Shown piece after piece: positions 8,330-18,084 of a stretch of 64,000 nucleotides of DNA. The translations under genes were made by a program, and so were the position numbers. The stretch is from Corynebacterium imitans (GTDB taxonomy: Bacteria; Actinomycetota; Actinomycetes; Mycobacteriales; Mycobacteriaceae): contig NZ_CP009211.1 of the NCBI RefSeq assembly GCF_000739455.1, positions 1,561,458-1,625,457 of the forward strand. The letters are read 5' to 3'. The first letter of the stretch is position 1; each line of letters begins with the position of its first letter. The notes beneath the pieces were generated by a model that worked only from the letters and a program-made list of their open reading frames with translations, did not search any database and was not told where the DNA came from.

Positions 8330-8351
8330 CGCGTACGCGCACGCGCGCACG

Positions 8352-8394
8352 AGAAAACGCCTCCCGCAACACCGAAGTTGCGGGAGGCATTTTC
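8352..8394. terminator. Bidirectional terminator between the aldehyde dehydrogenase and pnp
   Basis: GCCTCCCGCAAC (8359-8370) pairs perfectly with 8377-8388 across a six-base loop. It is preceded by AAAA and followed by ATTTT, so it can end transcripts from both convergent genes. Confidence 0.9.
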
Positions 8395-8418
8395 ACTATC
8401 GCTCGTAGGCAGTGAGGA

Positions 8419-10698
8419 TTAGTCCTCCACGGGAACCAGGGAGATCTTGCCGCGGTTATCAATGTCGCGGATTTCCACCTCGACCTTGTCGCCCACGTTG
8501 ATCACGTCTTCAACCTTCTCCACACGGGTGTTGCCGCCCAGGTTGGAGATGTGGATCAGGCCGTCAGTACCCGGCAGGATGGAAACGAATGCGCCGAAGG
8601 CGACGGTCTTGACCACCGTGCCCAGGTAACGCTCGCCCACCTTGGGCATCTGCGGGTTCGCAATCGCGTTGATCTTCTCAATCGCTGCGTCCGCTGCCGA
8701 GCCCTCGGTTGCGGAGACGTAGATCGTGCCGTCGTCCTCAATGGTGATGTCGGCGCCGGTCTCCTCCGTGATGGAGTTGATCATCTTGCCCTTCGGGCCG
8801 ATGACCTCGCCGATCTTGTTCACCGGGACGGTGACAGTGGTGATCTTCGGCGCAAGCGGGTTCATCTCATCCGGCCCCTCGATGACCTCGGCCATCGTCT
8901 CCAGGATGGTCTCGCGTGCCTCGTAAGCCTGGTCCAGGGCTGCGGCCAGGACGTCGGACGGGATACCGTCGAGCTTGGTGTCCAGCTGCAGCGCGGTGAT
9001 GAACTCGCTGGTACCTGCGACCTTGAAGTCCATGTCGCCGAAGGCGTCCTCGGCACCCAAGATGTCGGTCAGTGCGACGTACTCGGTCTTGCCGTCAACC
9101 TCGCCAGAGACCAGGCCCATGGCGATGCCGGCCACCGGTGCGGCCAGCGGCACGCCCGCGTTGTACAGCGACAGCGTAGACGCGCAGACCGAGCCCATCG
9201 AGGTCGAGCCGTTGGAGCCCAGCGCCTCAGAGACCTGGCGGATGGTGTACGGGAAGTCCTCCTTGGTGGGAATGACCGGCAGCAGCGCGCGCTCTGCGAG
9301 TGCGCCGTGGCCAATCTCGCGGCGCTTCGGCGAACCGACGCGGCCGGTCTCGCCGGTGGAGTACGGCGGGAAGTTGTAGTGGTGGATGTAGCGCTTCGAA
9401 TCCTCCGGGTGCAGGGAGTCGATGTGCTGCTCCATCTTCAGCATGTCCAGGGTGGTCACGCCGAGGATCTGGGTCTCGCCGCGCTCAAAGAGTGCAGAGC
9501 CGTGGGCGCGCGGGATCAACTCGACCTCGACCTCCAGGTCGCGAATGTCGTTGACACCACGGCCGTCGATGCGGAAGCCCTCCTTCAGGATCTTCTCACG
9601 CACGATCTTCTTCTGCACTGCGTTGTAGGCGGCGCGGATCTCCTTCGAGGTGGCGGCGTATTCCTGGTCATCCTCGTCCACGTCGAACTTGTCCAGCAGC
9701 GACTCCTCGATTTCCTCCATGTAGGCGTTGGAGGCATCCTCGCGCTCCGCCTTGGACTTGATCGTCATGATCTTGCCCAGCTTCTTGGCGGCCTTCTTCT
9801 CCACCTGCTCGTAGACCTTGTCAGAGTACGGCGGGAAGAGGGTAAACTCCTTCGTCTCCTTGCCTACCTCGGCGGCCAGGTCAGCCTGTGCCTTGGCCAG
9901 AGTGCGGATGTACGGCTTCGCCGCCTCCAGGCCCTCGGCGACGGTGGACTCGGTCGGTGCGGGGAACCCGTCCTTGACCAGCTTGACCACGTTCACGCCG
10001 GCGCCGGCCTCAACCATCATGATGGCCACATCTTCGCGAGTCTTTTTGCCATCCTTGCGCTCAACCATGCGGCCGGCAACGACCATCTCGAACAGGGCGC
10101 GCTCGTGCTGCGCCGCGTTCGGGAAGGCGACCCACTGGCCCTGCGGGTGCTTATCGTCGGCAATCAGCGCCATGCGCACGCCACCGACCGGGCCGGAGAC
10201 CGGCAGGCCGGACAGCTGGGTCGCGGCGGATGCGCCGTTGATGGCGACAACGTCGTAGTACTCGTCCGGTGCCATCGACAGCACGGTGATCACGCACTGC
10301 ACCTCGTTGCGCAGGCCCTTGGCAAAGGTGGGGCGCAGCGGGCGGTCAATCAGGCGGCAAGCCAGGATCGCCTGCGTGGACGGGCGGCCCTCGCGGCGGA
10401 AGAACGAGCCGGGGATACGGCCCGCGGCGTACATGCGCTCTTCGACGTCAACGGTGAGCGGGAAGAAATCGAAACCCTCGCGAGGCTGGTTCGATGCGGT
10501 GGTGGTGGCCAGCATCATCGTGTCCTCGTCCAGGTAGGTGGTCACCGAGCCGTCAGCCTGGCGGGCCAGCTGGCCCGTCTCGAAACGGATGGTGCGGGTA
10601 CCGAAGTCACCGTTGTCCAGGGTGGCAACGGCTTCGGTGATGCCAAACTCCTCATCGACGTGGACGTCGTACGAGTTTTTGGGGGTAAAGCTGCTCAA
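8419..10698 (-). CDS. pnp: polyribonucleotide nucleotidyltransferase / guanosine pentaphosphate synthetase
   Basis: A 759-residue PNPase: 3'-to-5' phosphorolytic RNA degradation, trimeric, cytoplasmic. Two RNase PH folds are visible (first containing [21 protein letters not shown], shown here in part as FFRREGRPS; second with [16 protein letters not shown]), then a KH domain ([17 protein letters not shown]) and a C-terminal S1 domain ([15 protein letters not shown]). In actinobacteria this enzyme is also called GpsI. I chose the TTG at 10698 because AAGGAGAGG lies eight bases upstream; an in-frame ATG at 10734 is a weaker alternative. It follows rpsO, as is usual, with a terminator between and its own promoter (TAGGAT at 10775-10780, minus strand). 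Confidence 0.95.
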   Translation of the reverse strand: MSSFTPKNSYDVHVDEEFGITEAVATLDNGDFGTRTIRFETGQLARQADGSVTTYLDEDTMMLATTTASNQPREGFDFFPLTVDVEERMYAAGRIPGSFFRREGRPSTQAILACRLIDRPLRPTFAKGLRNEVQCVITVLSMAPDEYYDVVAINGASAATQLSGLPVSGPVGGVRMALIADDKHPQGQWVAFPNAAQHERALFEMVVAGRMVERKDGKKTREDVAIMMVEAGAGVNVVKLVKDGFPAPTESTVAEGLEAAKPYIRTLAKAQADLAAEVGKETKEFTLFPPYSDKVYEQVEKKAAKKLGKIMTIKSKAEREDASNAYMEEIEESLLDKFDVDEDDQEYAATSKEIRAAYNAVQKKIVREKILKEGFRIDGRGVNDIRDLEVEVELIPRAHGSALFERGETQILGVTTLDMLKMEQHIDSLHPEDSKRYIHHYNFPPYSTGETGRVGSPKRREIGHGALAERALLPVIPTKEDFPYTIRQVSEALGSNGSTSMGSVCASTLSLYNAGVPLAAPVAGIAMGLVSGEVDGKTEYVALTDILGAEDAFGDMDFKVAGTSEFITALQLDTKLDGIPSDVLAAALDQAYEARETILETMAEVIEGPDEMNPLAPKITTVTVPVNKIGEVIGPKGKMINSITEETGADITIEDDGTIYVSATEGSAADAAIEKINAIANPQMPKVGERYLGTVVKTVAFGAFVSILPGTDGLIHISNLGGNTRVEKVEDVINVGDKVEVEIRDIDNRGKISLVPVED

Positions 10699-10822
10699 AA
10701 GATCCCTCTCCTTGGGTCTTGACAAGGCGGTCATCGGTGCCGCCGGGTATCGCGTTCTCTTGCAACGGCACACATCCTACCAGCACCTGCACGTATTGCA
10801 GCTTCAGATCTCGCGGAAACGC

Positions 10823-10862
10823 AAAACCCGCCGCCCCAGGAAGCTGGGTGCGGCGGGTAAAA
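10823..10862 (-). terminator. Terminator or attenuator between rpsO and pnp
   Basis: On the minus strand CCCGCCGC (10857-10850) pairs with GCGGCGGG (10834-10827) and is followed by TTTTGCG. It lies just after the rpsO stop and limits read-through into pnp. Confidence 0.85.
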
Positions 10863-10875
10863 GGTGCGCAGTCGC

Positions 10876-11145
<270 letters not shown>

Positions 11146-11249
11146 GAGTATGCTCCTTGGTATTTCAGTTCGCGCTCTAGATCAAAAGTCTTGTACTGCA
11201 CCGCAACTGCCGCGAACCGCAGTCGATTGGCGCAAGACCTCGAGAAAGC

Positions 11250-12212
11250 TTACACGACCGCAGTAGCAGAAGCCAAAGTGGTCAGCCGGTGCATGAACTC
11301 CTCGAGGAAACGCGCGGTGTCCACGCGCACGGCCACAGCGGCGTGCTTATCCGGGTCGTTCAGGCGCGTCTCTTCGCCGATGGTGCGCCCGCGGGTCGGT
11401 CCCTCGGTGTCGACCTTCATGTTGATCCCGAGGGTGTCCACCAAGCTCGGGTCAAGCGCGACCGCGACCGCGAGCGGGTCGTGCAGCCCGCACCCGCCCA
11501 GGTGCGGGGAGGTCGTCTTATACGCGTTGATGTAGTAGTTGGTGGCGGCCGCGAGGAAGTCACCGCCGCGCGTGCCGAGCGCTTCCCACTGCGCGGTCTC
11601 TTTCCGCGTCAACAGCGTCTGGAGCGTGACGTCGAGACCGATCATGGTGACGTCGCGCAGGCTGCGGAACATCAGGTCGGTGGCTTCTGGGTCCTGGTTG
11701 ATGTTCGCCTCCGTCCAGGCGTTGACGTTGCCGGGCACGGCCAGCGCGCCGCCCATCATCACGATGCGGGCGCTCTCGCGGAAGACGTTGGAGGCCTCGA
11801 TCGCAGCCGCAATCGTGGTCGACGGGCCGGTGGGCACGATCACCAGGTCATCGCCGTAAGCCTCCACCGAGTCGATAAGGAAGTCCACCGCCGAGGTCTC
11901 CTCTACCCCGCGTGCGGCATCCGGAATGTCCACCTCGCCGATGCCGTTTGTGCCGTGGATGAACGCGGAGATTTCCTGGACTGCAAAGGAGTCCTTGGCT
12001 CGGGCGTGGTCGGGGCCTGCAAAGACCGGCACGTCGGTGCGTCCGAACAGCTCCAACAGCGCAAGCGTGTTGCGCACGGACTGCTCCACCGTCACATTGC
12101 CGTAGGTACATGTCACGCCGATCAGCTCGGCGTCCTCGGAGCCGAGCGCGTAGGCGAGCGCCAGCGCGTCGTCGATGCCGGTGTCTAGATCCAAGATGAG
12201 CTTGCGTGCCAT
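11250..12212 (-). CDS. ribonucleoside hydrolase (IunH family)
   Basis: A 320-residue nucleoside hydrolase that releases the base from ribonucleosides for purine/pyrimidine salvage. The calcium-binding DxDxGxDDA motif is at the N-terminus (Asp8, Asp10, Asp14, Asp15), and GPSTTIAAAI and MMGGALAVPGNVN are typical of the family. The ATG at 12212 is chosen over the upstream in-frame ATG because AAAGGAC lies eight bases before it and the calcium motif then falls at the usual place. It lies between rpsO and ribF in the same direction. Exact nucleoside preference cannot be read from sequence. Confidence 0.88.
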   Translation of the reverse strand: MARKLILDLDTGIDDALALAYALGSEDAELIGVTCTYGNVTVEQSVRNTLALLELFGRTDVPVFAGPDHARAKDSFAVQEISAFIHGTNGIGEVDIPDAARGVEETSAVDFLIDSVEAYGDDLVIVPTGPSTTIAAAIEASNVFRESARIVMMGGALAVPGNVNAWTEANINQDPEATDLMFRSLRDVTMIGLDVTLQTLLTRKETAQWEALGTRGGDFLAAATNYYINAYKTTSPHLGGCGLHDPLAVAVALDPSLVDTLGINMKVDTEGPTRGRTIGEETRLNDPDKHAAVAVRVDTARFLEEFMHRLTTLASATAVV

Positions 12213-12257
12213 GAGTTGGAGTCCTTTCGCTGCCTTCAAAGGGGCTTCTACGACATG

Positions 12258-13229
12258 CTAGTTCACGCCGAGGATCTCGCGCGTGCGCTCGACGTCACGC
12301 GCCATGTTCTCCAGCAGCTCCTCGACCGAGTTGAACTTCAACATGTCGCGGACTTTGTCCACGAACTCCACGCGCGCCATGCGGTCGTAGAGATCCGCGT
12401 CGCGGTCCAAAATATAAGACTCCACGCTGCGGCGGGTATCCCCAAACGTCGGGTTGGTGCCTACCGAGATCGCGGCCGGGTAGCGCACGCCCGGTTTCAC
12501 ATCGCCGTCGATCGGTGCGGTATCGATGATGGTCAGCCAGCCGGCGTAGACCCCGTCGGCGGGCAGCGCGGAGACGTCCTCGACGTACTGGTTTGCCGTC
12601 GGGTAGCCCAGCTCGCGGCCGCCGCGGCCCGCGCCGCGCTCGATGGTGGAGATCACTGAAAATGGCCTGCCCATGTAGTCGGTGGCCACGCTGATGTTGC
12701 CGGCGGTGAGTTCGTCGCGGATGGCGGTGGAGCAGATGCGCACGTCGCCGTCGTTAAGCAGCTGCACGATGGTGACCTCGAGCCCGAAGCGCTCCCCCAG
12801 CTGCGCCATCGTCTGTGCGGTGCCTGCGGCGTCCTTGCCGAAGGTGAAGTTCTCGCCGACGACGACCTCACGCGCGCCGAGCGTGCCCTGCAGCACCCCG
12901 GTGACGTAGTGCTCGGTGCTGTCGCCGGCGAGTTCCTTGCGGAAGTCGATGACCAGCAGGTAGTCCACGCCCAGCGCCTCGATCTGGCGGGCGCGCTCTT
13001 CCAAGCTCAGTAGGGCCAGCGGGGCGCGCTCCGGGGCGAAGACTGCCACCGGGTGCGGGTCGAAGGTCATCACGACGCTCGGCACGCCCTGCGCTTTCGC
13101 CTTTTCCACCGCTGTGGTGATGAGCAGCTGGTGGCCCCGGTGCACCCCGTCGAACACGCCGATGGTGACTACGCTGCCGCCTTCAGTGAGGTGTTCGGGA
13201 ACGTCTGAAAGCCCGTGCAAAATATCCAC
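12258..13229 (-). CDS. ribF: bifunctional riboflavin kinase / FAD synthetase
   Basis: A 323-residue enzyme making FMN and then FAD from riboflavin. The N-terminal nucleotidyltransferase domain has FDGVHRGH (HxGH motif), FDPHPVAVF and the C-terminal kinase domain has YPTAN and GVYAGW. The GTG at 13229 has no Shine-Dalgarno, but TACGCT (minus strand 13242-13237) lies seven bases before it, so the transcript is probably leaderless. It is divergent from truB across only 30 bases. Confidence 0.95.
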   Translation of the reverse strand: MDILHGLSDVPEHLTEGGSVVTIGVFDGVHRGHQLLITTAVEKAKAQGVPSVVMTFDPHPVAVFAPERAPLALLSLEERARQIEALGVDYLLVIDFRKELAGDSTEHYVTGVLQGTLGAREVVVGENFTFGKDAAGTAQTMAQLGERFGLEVTIVQLLNDGDVRICSTAIRDELTAGNISVATDYMGRPFSVISTIERGAGRGGRELGYPTANQYVEDVSALPADGVYAGWLTIIDTAPIDGDVKPGVRYPAAISVGTNPTFGDTRRSVESYILDRDADLYDRMARVEFVDKVRDMLKFNSVEELLENMARDVERTREILGVN

Positions 13230-13259
13230 GCGCAATAGCGTACGGCATACTTGAAAACC
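13230..13259. promoter_or_regulatory. Back-to-back leaderless promoters of ribF and truB
   Basis: The 30-base gap carries an outward -10-like hexamer for each gene: TACGCT (13242-13237, minus) seven bases before the ribF GTG, and CATACT (13246-13251, plus; first base off consensus) eight bases before the truB ATG. Neither gene has a Shine-Dalgarno, which fits leaderless mRNAs. Confidence 0.6.
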
Positions 13260-14156
13260 ATGACAGATCCCCTCGCAACCTCCGGAATCGTCGTGGTAGA
13301 CAAGCCTGCAGGCATGACGAGCCACGATGTCGTCGCCAAGCTGCGCCGCGCCTTTTCCACCCGCAAGGTGGGCCATGCCGGCACGCTCGACCCGATGGCC
13401 ACCGGCGTGCTTGTCGTCGGCATCGAGCGCGGCACCAAGCTGCTCGCCCACCTGGTAGCCAACGACAAGGCGTACGCCGCCACGATCCGGCTCGGCCAGT
13501 CCACCACCACCGACGACGCCGAGGGCGAAGTCACCGCCACGCACGACACCTCCGCAATCACGGATGCGCAGCTCAAGGCCGAAATCGATGCGCTTACCGG
13601 CGAAATCATGCAGAAACCTACCGCGGTCTCCGCTATCAAGATCGACGGCAAGCGCGCCCACGAACTCGTCCGCGAGGGCAAGGAAGTGGACATCCCGGCC
13701 CGCCCGGTCACCGTCTTCAGTTTCGACATCGGTGAGATCCGCCGCGAGGGCCCGTTTATCGACGTCGACGTGCGCGTCCACTGCTCCTCGGGCACCTACA
13801 TCCGCGCGCTCGCCCGCGACCTCGGCGCCGCGCTCGGCGTTGGCGGCCACCTCACCCAGCTACGCCGCGAGTCCGTCGGTGCCTTTTCGCTTGCCGCCGC
13901 CACGCCGTTGGCAACCCTCCAAGACTCCCCCGCCCTCTCGCTCACCCTGGACGAGGCGCAGCTGCGCGCCTGGCCCGTGCTCGAGGTCACCGCCAACGAG
14001 TACGAGGCGCTCGCGCTCGGCAAGTGGCTTGAACCCCGTGGGCTCGACGGCGTCCACGCGGCGAAGGGCCCCGACGGGCGTGTGGTGGCCTTAGTCAAGG
14101 AGCAGGGCAAGCGCCTGGCCACCGTGTTCGTCGCGCGACCGGCGACGCTGGGCTAG
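13260..14156 (+). CDS. truB: tRNA pseudouridine-55 synthase
   Basis: A 298-residue TruB enzyme forming pseudouridine in the T-loop of tRNAs. The catalytic Asp44 is in GHAGTLDPMATG, with KPAGMTSHDVV before it and SSGTYIRALARDLG as motif II. The C-terminal region (from about residue 225) is the actinobacterial RNA-binding tail. The ATG at 13260 is preferred to an in-frame TTG nine bases upstream. It is probably leaderless. Its stop codon lies in the first unit of a small CTAG-containing tandem repeat shared with the convergent pptT. Confidence 0.95.
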   Translation: MTDPLATSGIVVVDKPAGMTSHDVVAKLRRAFSTRKVGHAGTLDPMATGVLVVGIERGTKLLAHLVANDKAYAATIRLGQSTTTDDAEGEVTATHDTSAITDAQLKAEIDALTGEIMQKPTAVSAIKIDGKRAHELVREGKEVDIPARPVTVFSFDIGEIRREGPFIDVDVRVHCSSGTYIRALARDLGAALGVGGHLTQLRRESVGAFSLAAATPLATLQDSPALSLTLDEAQLRAWPVLEVTANEYEALALGKWLEPRGLDGVHAAKGPDGRVVALVKEQGKRLATVFVARPATLG

Positions 14157-14190
14157 TACTCTGCTAGCACTCTGCTAGTGCTGCGCTAGC
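14147..14190. repeat. Four imperfect 11-bp tandem units spanning two convergent stop codons
   Basis: GCTGGGCTAGT, ACTCTGCTAGC, ACTCTGCTAGT and GCTGCGCTAGC follow one another without gaps. Because CTAG reads TAG on both strands, the truB stop (14154-14156) is in the first unit and the pptT stop (14186-14188, minus) in the last. Confidence 0.8.
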
Positions 14191-14839
14191 GCACGAACGC
14201 CGAAGCGATCACGTAGCCGTCGCCCACCACCCAGCGCCCCTCAAACATGGGCCTGGGCGTAGGCCGGGCCAAGATGTAGGAAACGAAGGTGCCGTCCGGG
14301 CGCAGGCAGATGTCCGCTTCGTCGAAGTCGAGGAAGCGCCGCGTCATCGGGAACCAGCACTTGTAGGTTGCCTCCTTCGCGCAGAACAGCAGCCTGTCGG
14401 CCCACTCCATGCCCGCGTCTTGCATCCCGCGCACCATCTCGTACTCCTCGCCGCGGGTAATCGCGTCCAGCACGCCCTCGGGAAGCGGCTGGGCGAGCTC
14501 TGCGTCCAGGCCCATGGAGCGCACCCACCTGGTCGGCGCAGCCACCGCCGCGCGGAAGCCGGTAGTGTGCGTCAGCGAACCGGTGTAGCCCTCCGGCCAC
14601 AGCGGCATCCCCTTCTCCCCGCGCAGGATGGCCCCGGCGTTTTCACAGCCGAGTTCTTTGAGTGCTTCGTGGGCGCACCAGCGGGCGTCGCCAAACTCGC
14701 CCTTGCGCAGATCAACCGCGCAGCTGACCTGTGCCTGCTCGCTCGGCAGGAGGTTTTCGTACTTGCTCAAGTCGTTGCCGCCGTCGGTGCGCAGGTAGAC
14801 AAAGCGCGCCTCAGGCGGAAACAGTGCCAGGTTCTGCAT
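14186..14839 (-). CDS. pptT: 4'-phosphopantetheinyl transferase
   Basis: A 217-residue Sfp/EntD-type enzyme that transfers phosphopantetheine from CoA to acyl-carrier domains, here presumably of the mycolate-condensing polyketide synthase and fatty acid synthase. Magnesium ligands are visible: Asp112 and Glu114 in GLDAE and Glu156 in FCAKEATYKCW. Its ATG follows directly on the stop codon of the upstream metallophosphoesterase gene (TAAATG), so the two are translationally coupled, as in related corynebacteria and mycobacteria. Confidence 0.92.
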   Translation of the reverse strand: MQNLALFPPEARFVYLRTDGGNDLSKYENLLPSEQAQVSCAVDLRKGEFGDARWCAHEALKELGCENAGAILRGEKGMPLWPEGYTGSLTHTTGFRAAVAAPTRWVRSMGLDAELAQPLPEGVLDAITRGEEYEMVRGMQDAGMEWADRLLFCAKEATYKCWFPMTRRFLDFDEADICLRPDGTFVSYILARPTPRPMFEGRWVVGDGYVIASAFVR

Positions 14840-15640
14840 TTACGCTCCCACCTCCATCACCGGGTACGGGAAGGGGTGGCGGCGTGGGAAGCGCTCCCAC
14901 TCGCGTGGGTAACCCAGAGAGACCTCGATGTGCTCAATGCCATCGATCTCCATTACCCCGGGCATGTGCAGGTGCCCGTAGATCACAGCCTGCGCGTTGT
15001 ACCGCTTCGGCCAGGAGCGCGTGTGCCTGGTGCCGCACCACAGGGCGATTTCTGACCACTGCATGCGCAGCGTCGGCTCCTGCACAAGCGGCCAGTGGTT
15101 GATCAAAATCGTCGGCCCGCTGATGCGGGACAGGCGCTTAGTGGTGTAGGCGAGTCGATCCCAGCACCACGCGCGGACGTCGACAAACGAGGCGATGGCG
15201 AACTGGTCCGTCATCACGATGTTCTTCTCGTGCGCGGCCTCGATCGCCTCCTCCACCGTCATGTTCGCGCCACGGAAAGAGTAGTCGTAGAGGGTGAACA
15301 GCGGGGCGATGGTCACGCCGCCAAACTGCGGGTACGGATCCTCCGGCGTGATCACGCCGATTTCGCGCATAGCCTGCACCAGCGCCGTGTATTTGTCGCG
15401 GCCGCGGTAGCGATCCGCCGAGCGCGAGAAGAGCTCGTGGTTACCCGGTGCCCAGATCACCGTGTCGAAGCGCTGCGCCAGCTGCTCCATCACCCGCACG
15501 ATCAGGTCCAGTCGTTCCGCGACGTCGCCGGCCACGATCAGCCAGTCGGAGGGGTCGCGCGGTTGGATGGCGTCGATCTTGGGCCCGTTGCGTTTTACGG
15601 CCGCGTGCAGATCGCTCACGGCCCACAGTGTGGTGCTCAT
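14840..15640 (-). CDS. metallophosphoesterase (calcineurin-like)
   Basis: A 266-residue protein with the full metallophosphoesterase motif set: SDLH (9-12), GDVAE (39-42 region), GNHE (66-69), HWPL and GHLH. It binds two metal ions and hydrolyses a phosphoester that is not known. The ATG at 15640 is chosen because AGAGGAG lies seven bases upstream; the longer frame has no site. It is the first gene of a coupled pair with pptT, and a similar pairing is seen in other actinobacteria, which hints at a role near CoA or acyl-carrier metabolism. Confidence 0.85.
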   Translation of the reverse strand: MSTTLWAVSDLHAAVKRNGPKIDAIQPRDPSDWLIVAGDVAERLDLIVRVMEQLAQRFDTVIWAPGNHELFSRSADRYRGRDKYTALVQAMREIGVITPEDPYPQFGGVTIAPLFTLYDYSFRGANMTVEEAIEAAHEKNIVMTDQFAIASFVDVRAWCWDRLAYTTKRLSRISGPTILINHWPLVQEPTLRMQWSEIALWCGTRHTRSWPKRYNAQAVIYGHLHMPGVMEIDGIEHIEVSLGYPREWERFPRRHPFPYPVMEVGA

Positions 15641-15665
15641 TCTCGGCTCCTCTCTTTCTGCCGCT

Positions 15666-17021
15666 TTACGACGCCCGCGCGGTCGCCCCAGTCCGCGCCC
15701 ACTTATCCCCACGGAAACGGATCACCACGCCCACCAGGCGCAGCACCACCGAGGCGAGGTGGCCTGCCCAGATGCCGGTCAGCCCCCAGCCGAAGGTGAC
15801 GGAAAGCAACGTAATCGGCAGGAACGCACCGAGCACGGACACGATCGTCAGGTTACGCAAAAACGCCGCGTCCGAGGCCCCCAGCAGCACGCCGTCGAGG
15901 GCGAAGACCACGCCGCCCACAAGAATCATGGCGATGAGCAGCCACCACGGGATAACCAGGGCGTCGAGGACGGAACCGTCGCGGGTGAAGATGGACTTCA
16001 GTGGGGCGTCGAAAAGCGCGAAGATCGTGGCGAGCACCACCCCGAAGCCGACCGAGAAGCGGGTAGCCTGCGCGCCCACTGAGCGCGCCTCGGCGACGCG
16101 CCCCTTGCCCAGCGAGGCGCCGGTGAGGGTCTGCGCGGCGATCGCCATCGAATCGAGCACGAGCGTGAGGAAGTTCCACAACTGCAGCAGAATCTGGTGG
16201 GCGGCGAGCGTGGCCACGCCGAAGCGGCCGGCGACAGCGGCCGCCGCCAGGAAGGAGATCTGGAAGGACAGCGAGCGCAGGATCAAGTCGCGGCCGAGCA
16301 CTAGCTGATCGCGCATGACTGCCCAGCGTGGTGCCCAGGATCCCTTGTGCTCGCGGATGAGCACCACGAGGAAGAGTGTGGCAGTAATCCCCATCCCGAT
16401 CACGTTGGCCACCGCCGAGCCGACCAGCCCGAAGCGGTGCACCAGCATCGGCAGAATGAGCGCGCCAGGCACCAAGCCGCACAGCGTAAGCAGGAAAGGC
16501 AGGCGGGTATTTTGAATTCCGCGCATCCAGCCGTTGCCCGCCATGATGATCAGCGTCAGCGGGATGGCAATCGCGGCCACATGCATCCAGGTCGCGGCCT
16601 GCGCCGCCGTGGCATGGTCGTTGGTCAGCGCGAACGCGATCGGCTCTGCAAACAGCCAGATGATCGTGGCCAGGCATAGGCCAACCAGCACCGCAACCCA
16701 GGTCGCCTGCACACCCTCGGCGACCGCGGCGTCGCGCTTGCCCGCCCCGAAGAGCCGGGAACTGCGTGCGGTGGTGCCGTAGGACAAAAAGGTCAACTGG
16801 GTGGTCACCGTCGACTGGATCGTGGTGCCGGCGGCCAGCGCCGCCAGCTGCGCGGTGCCCAAACGGCCCACCACCGCGGTATCCAGCAGCAGGTAGAGCG
16901 GGTTGGCCGCGAGCACACCGAGCGCCGGCAGCGCGAGCCCCAGGATGGTGCGCGCGCTGACCTCCGGCCTCCGGTTCGCCTGCGAATGAGTCGATGAATG
17001 TGCTGTGGACTTCGCTGCCAC
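15666..17021 (-). CDS. MATE-family efflux transporter (DinF-like)
   Basis: A 451-residue inner-membrane protein with about 12 hydrophobic segments in two repeated halves, the first starting ILGLALPALGVLAANPLYLLL (quoted in part) and the hallmark LLLDTAVVGRLG. MATE proteins export cations or drugs with proton or sodium antiport; substrate unknown. The GTG at 17021 is seven bases after AGAAGGAGC; the earlier GTG at 17027 sits too close to that site. It lies between the DHH phosphoesterase and the metallophosphoesterase, all in the same direction. Confidence 0.88.
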   Translation of the reverse strand: MAAKSTAHSSTHSQANRRPEVSARTILGLALPALGVLAANPLYLLLDTAVVGRLGTAQLAALAAGTTIQSTVTTQLTFLSYGTTARSSRLFGAGKRDAAVAEGVQATWVAVLVGLCLATIIWLFAEPIAFALTNDHATAAQAATWMHVAAIAIPLTLIIMAGNGWMRGIQNTRLPFLLTLCGLVPGALILPMLVHRFGLVGSAVANVIGMGITATLFLVVLIREHKGSWAPRWAVMRDQLVLGRDLILRSLSFQISFLAAAAVAGRFGVATLAAHQILLQLWNFLTLVLDSMAIAAQTLTGASLGKGRVAEARSVGAQATRFSVGFGVVLATIFALFDAPLKSIFTRDGSVLDALVIPWWLLIAMILVGGVVFALDGVLLGASDAAFLRNLTIVSVLGAFLPITLLSVTFGWGLTGIWAGHLASVVLRLVGVVIRFRGDKWARTGATARAS

Positions 17022-17091
17022 GCGCACGCTCCTTCTACTTTAAGTTGAGTGCGGTACAAATCTTCACGGGCTTCGGGCTCTGCCCGCCGCC

Positions 17092-18084
17092 CTAGTGCGC
17101 GGCGCGCTCCTCACGAGTCGGCAGCGCCGCGATCAGGTCGCGCACCACCATATCCTGCGAGCCGTGCGCGGTATACCCTGCCGCCGGGACGTGCCCGCCG
17201 CCACCGAAACGCTGCGCGAGCTTGGACACGTCGATCACGCTCGAGCGCAGCGACACCGCCCAGCGCTTCGGCCCATTCTGCTTGAGCACCATGCCCACAT
17301 CAGTGCCCTCGAGCGCGCGGGCGTAATCGATGATCGCCTCCACGGTGGTCTGGCTCATTCGCGCCAGCGCCTCCGCCCGGATGGTAAAGACGCTGAGCTT
17401 GAGTCCTTCCTCGCGGAAGTTCTGCAAATCGGCGAGCACCCCGCCCATGATCTGTAGGTCTCGCGCGCTGGCCTTGTCCGTCAATTCCAGGGAAATCTGG
17501 CGCGTATCAAGGCCGTAGCCCATCAGCTCGCCCGCCAGCTGGTGCATGCGCGGCGTGCCCCAGCGGAAGTTCCCCGTGTCGGTGACCAGGCCCGCGTACA
17601 GGCAGTACGCCATGTCGTGGTTGAGTTCCACGCTCAGGTAGTCGAAGAGCTCGCGGATAATCGTCGTGGTGGACTCCGAGTCCACGATAAGGTTGTGCGC
17701 GCCGAACGCCGGGTTCGTCTCGTGGTGGTCAATCACCACCACGCGCGAGGGATCGTCTGCGATCTGCGTACGGAACAGCCCAGTGCGGTCCACCGACGCA
17801 CAATCCACCGTGACCACGAGCCCGTCCTCCGGCAGTTGGCCGCCGTAGGTGATCTCCTCGACCCCGGGAACCGTAAGCAGGTTCTCGGGGTGCGGGTAGG
17901 TCTGGCCGATGAACACGTGCGCGTCGATACCCAGCGAGCGCAGCCCAGCAGTCAGACCGCACGCCGAGCCAACCGCATCCGCGTCCGGCTTGATGTGCGC
18001 GACCACCGAGACCTTCTTCGCCGCGCGCAGTACCTCGGCGATCTCGGTGAACTGTGCTTCCGCGCCCGGGAACAGTGCGCCCAT
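17092..18084 (-). CDS. DHH-family phosphoesterase (NrnA-like oligoribonuclease / pAp phosphatase)
   Basis: A 330-residue protein with the DHH domain motifs HIKPDADAVGSACGL and IDHHETNPAFG, and the DHHA1 domain ending GGGGHVPAAGYTA. NrnA-type enzymes degrade short oligonucleotides and dephosphorylate 3'-phosphoadenosine 5'-phosphate; related actinobacterial proteins also hydrolyse cyclic dinucleotides. The ATG immediately follows the rbfA stop (TAAATG), so translation is coupled to rbfA. Confidence 0.9.
   Translation of the reverse strand: MGALFPGAEAQFTEIAEVLRAAKKVSVVAHIKPDADAVGSACGLTAGLRSLGIDAHVFIGQTYPHPENLLTVPGVEEITYGGQLPEDGLVVTVDCASVDRTGLFRTQIADDPSRVVVIDHHETNPAFGAHNLIVDSESTTTIIRELFDYLSVELNHDMAYCLYAGLVTDTGNFRWGTPRMHQLAGELMGYGLDTRQISLELTDKASARDLQIMGGVLADLQNFREEGLKLSVFTIRAEALARMSQTTVEAIIDYARALEGTDVGMVLKQNGPKRWAVSLRSSVIDVSKLAQRFGGGGHVPAAGYTAHGSQDMVVRDLIAALPTREERAAH

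Noticed and set aside
8551..10722. Long plus-strand open frame opposite pnp
   Set aside because: It is the antisense frame of a clearly identified gene, a common effect of high GC content.
12258..13850. Longer ribF reading frame starting within truB
   Set aside because: The extra part lies antisense to truB and has no homology; the GTG at 13229 gives the family start.
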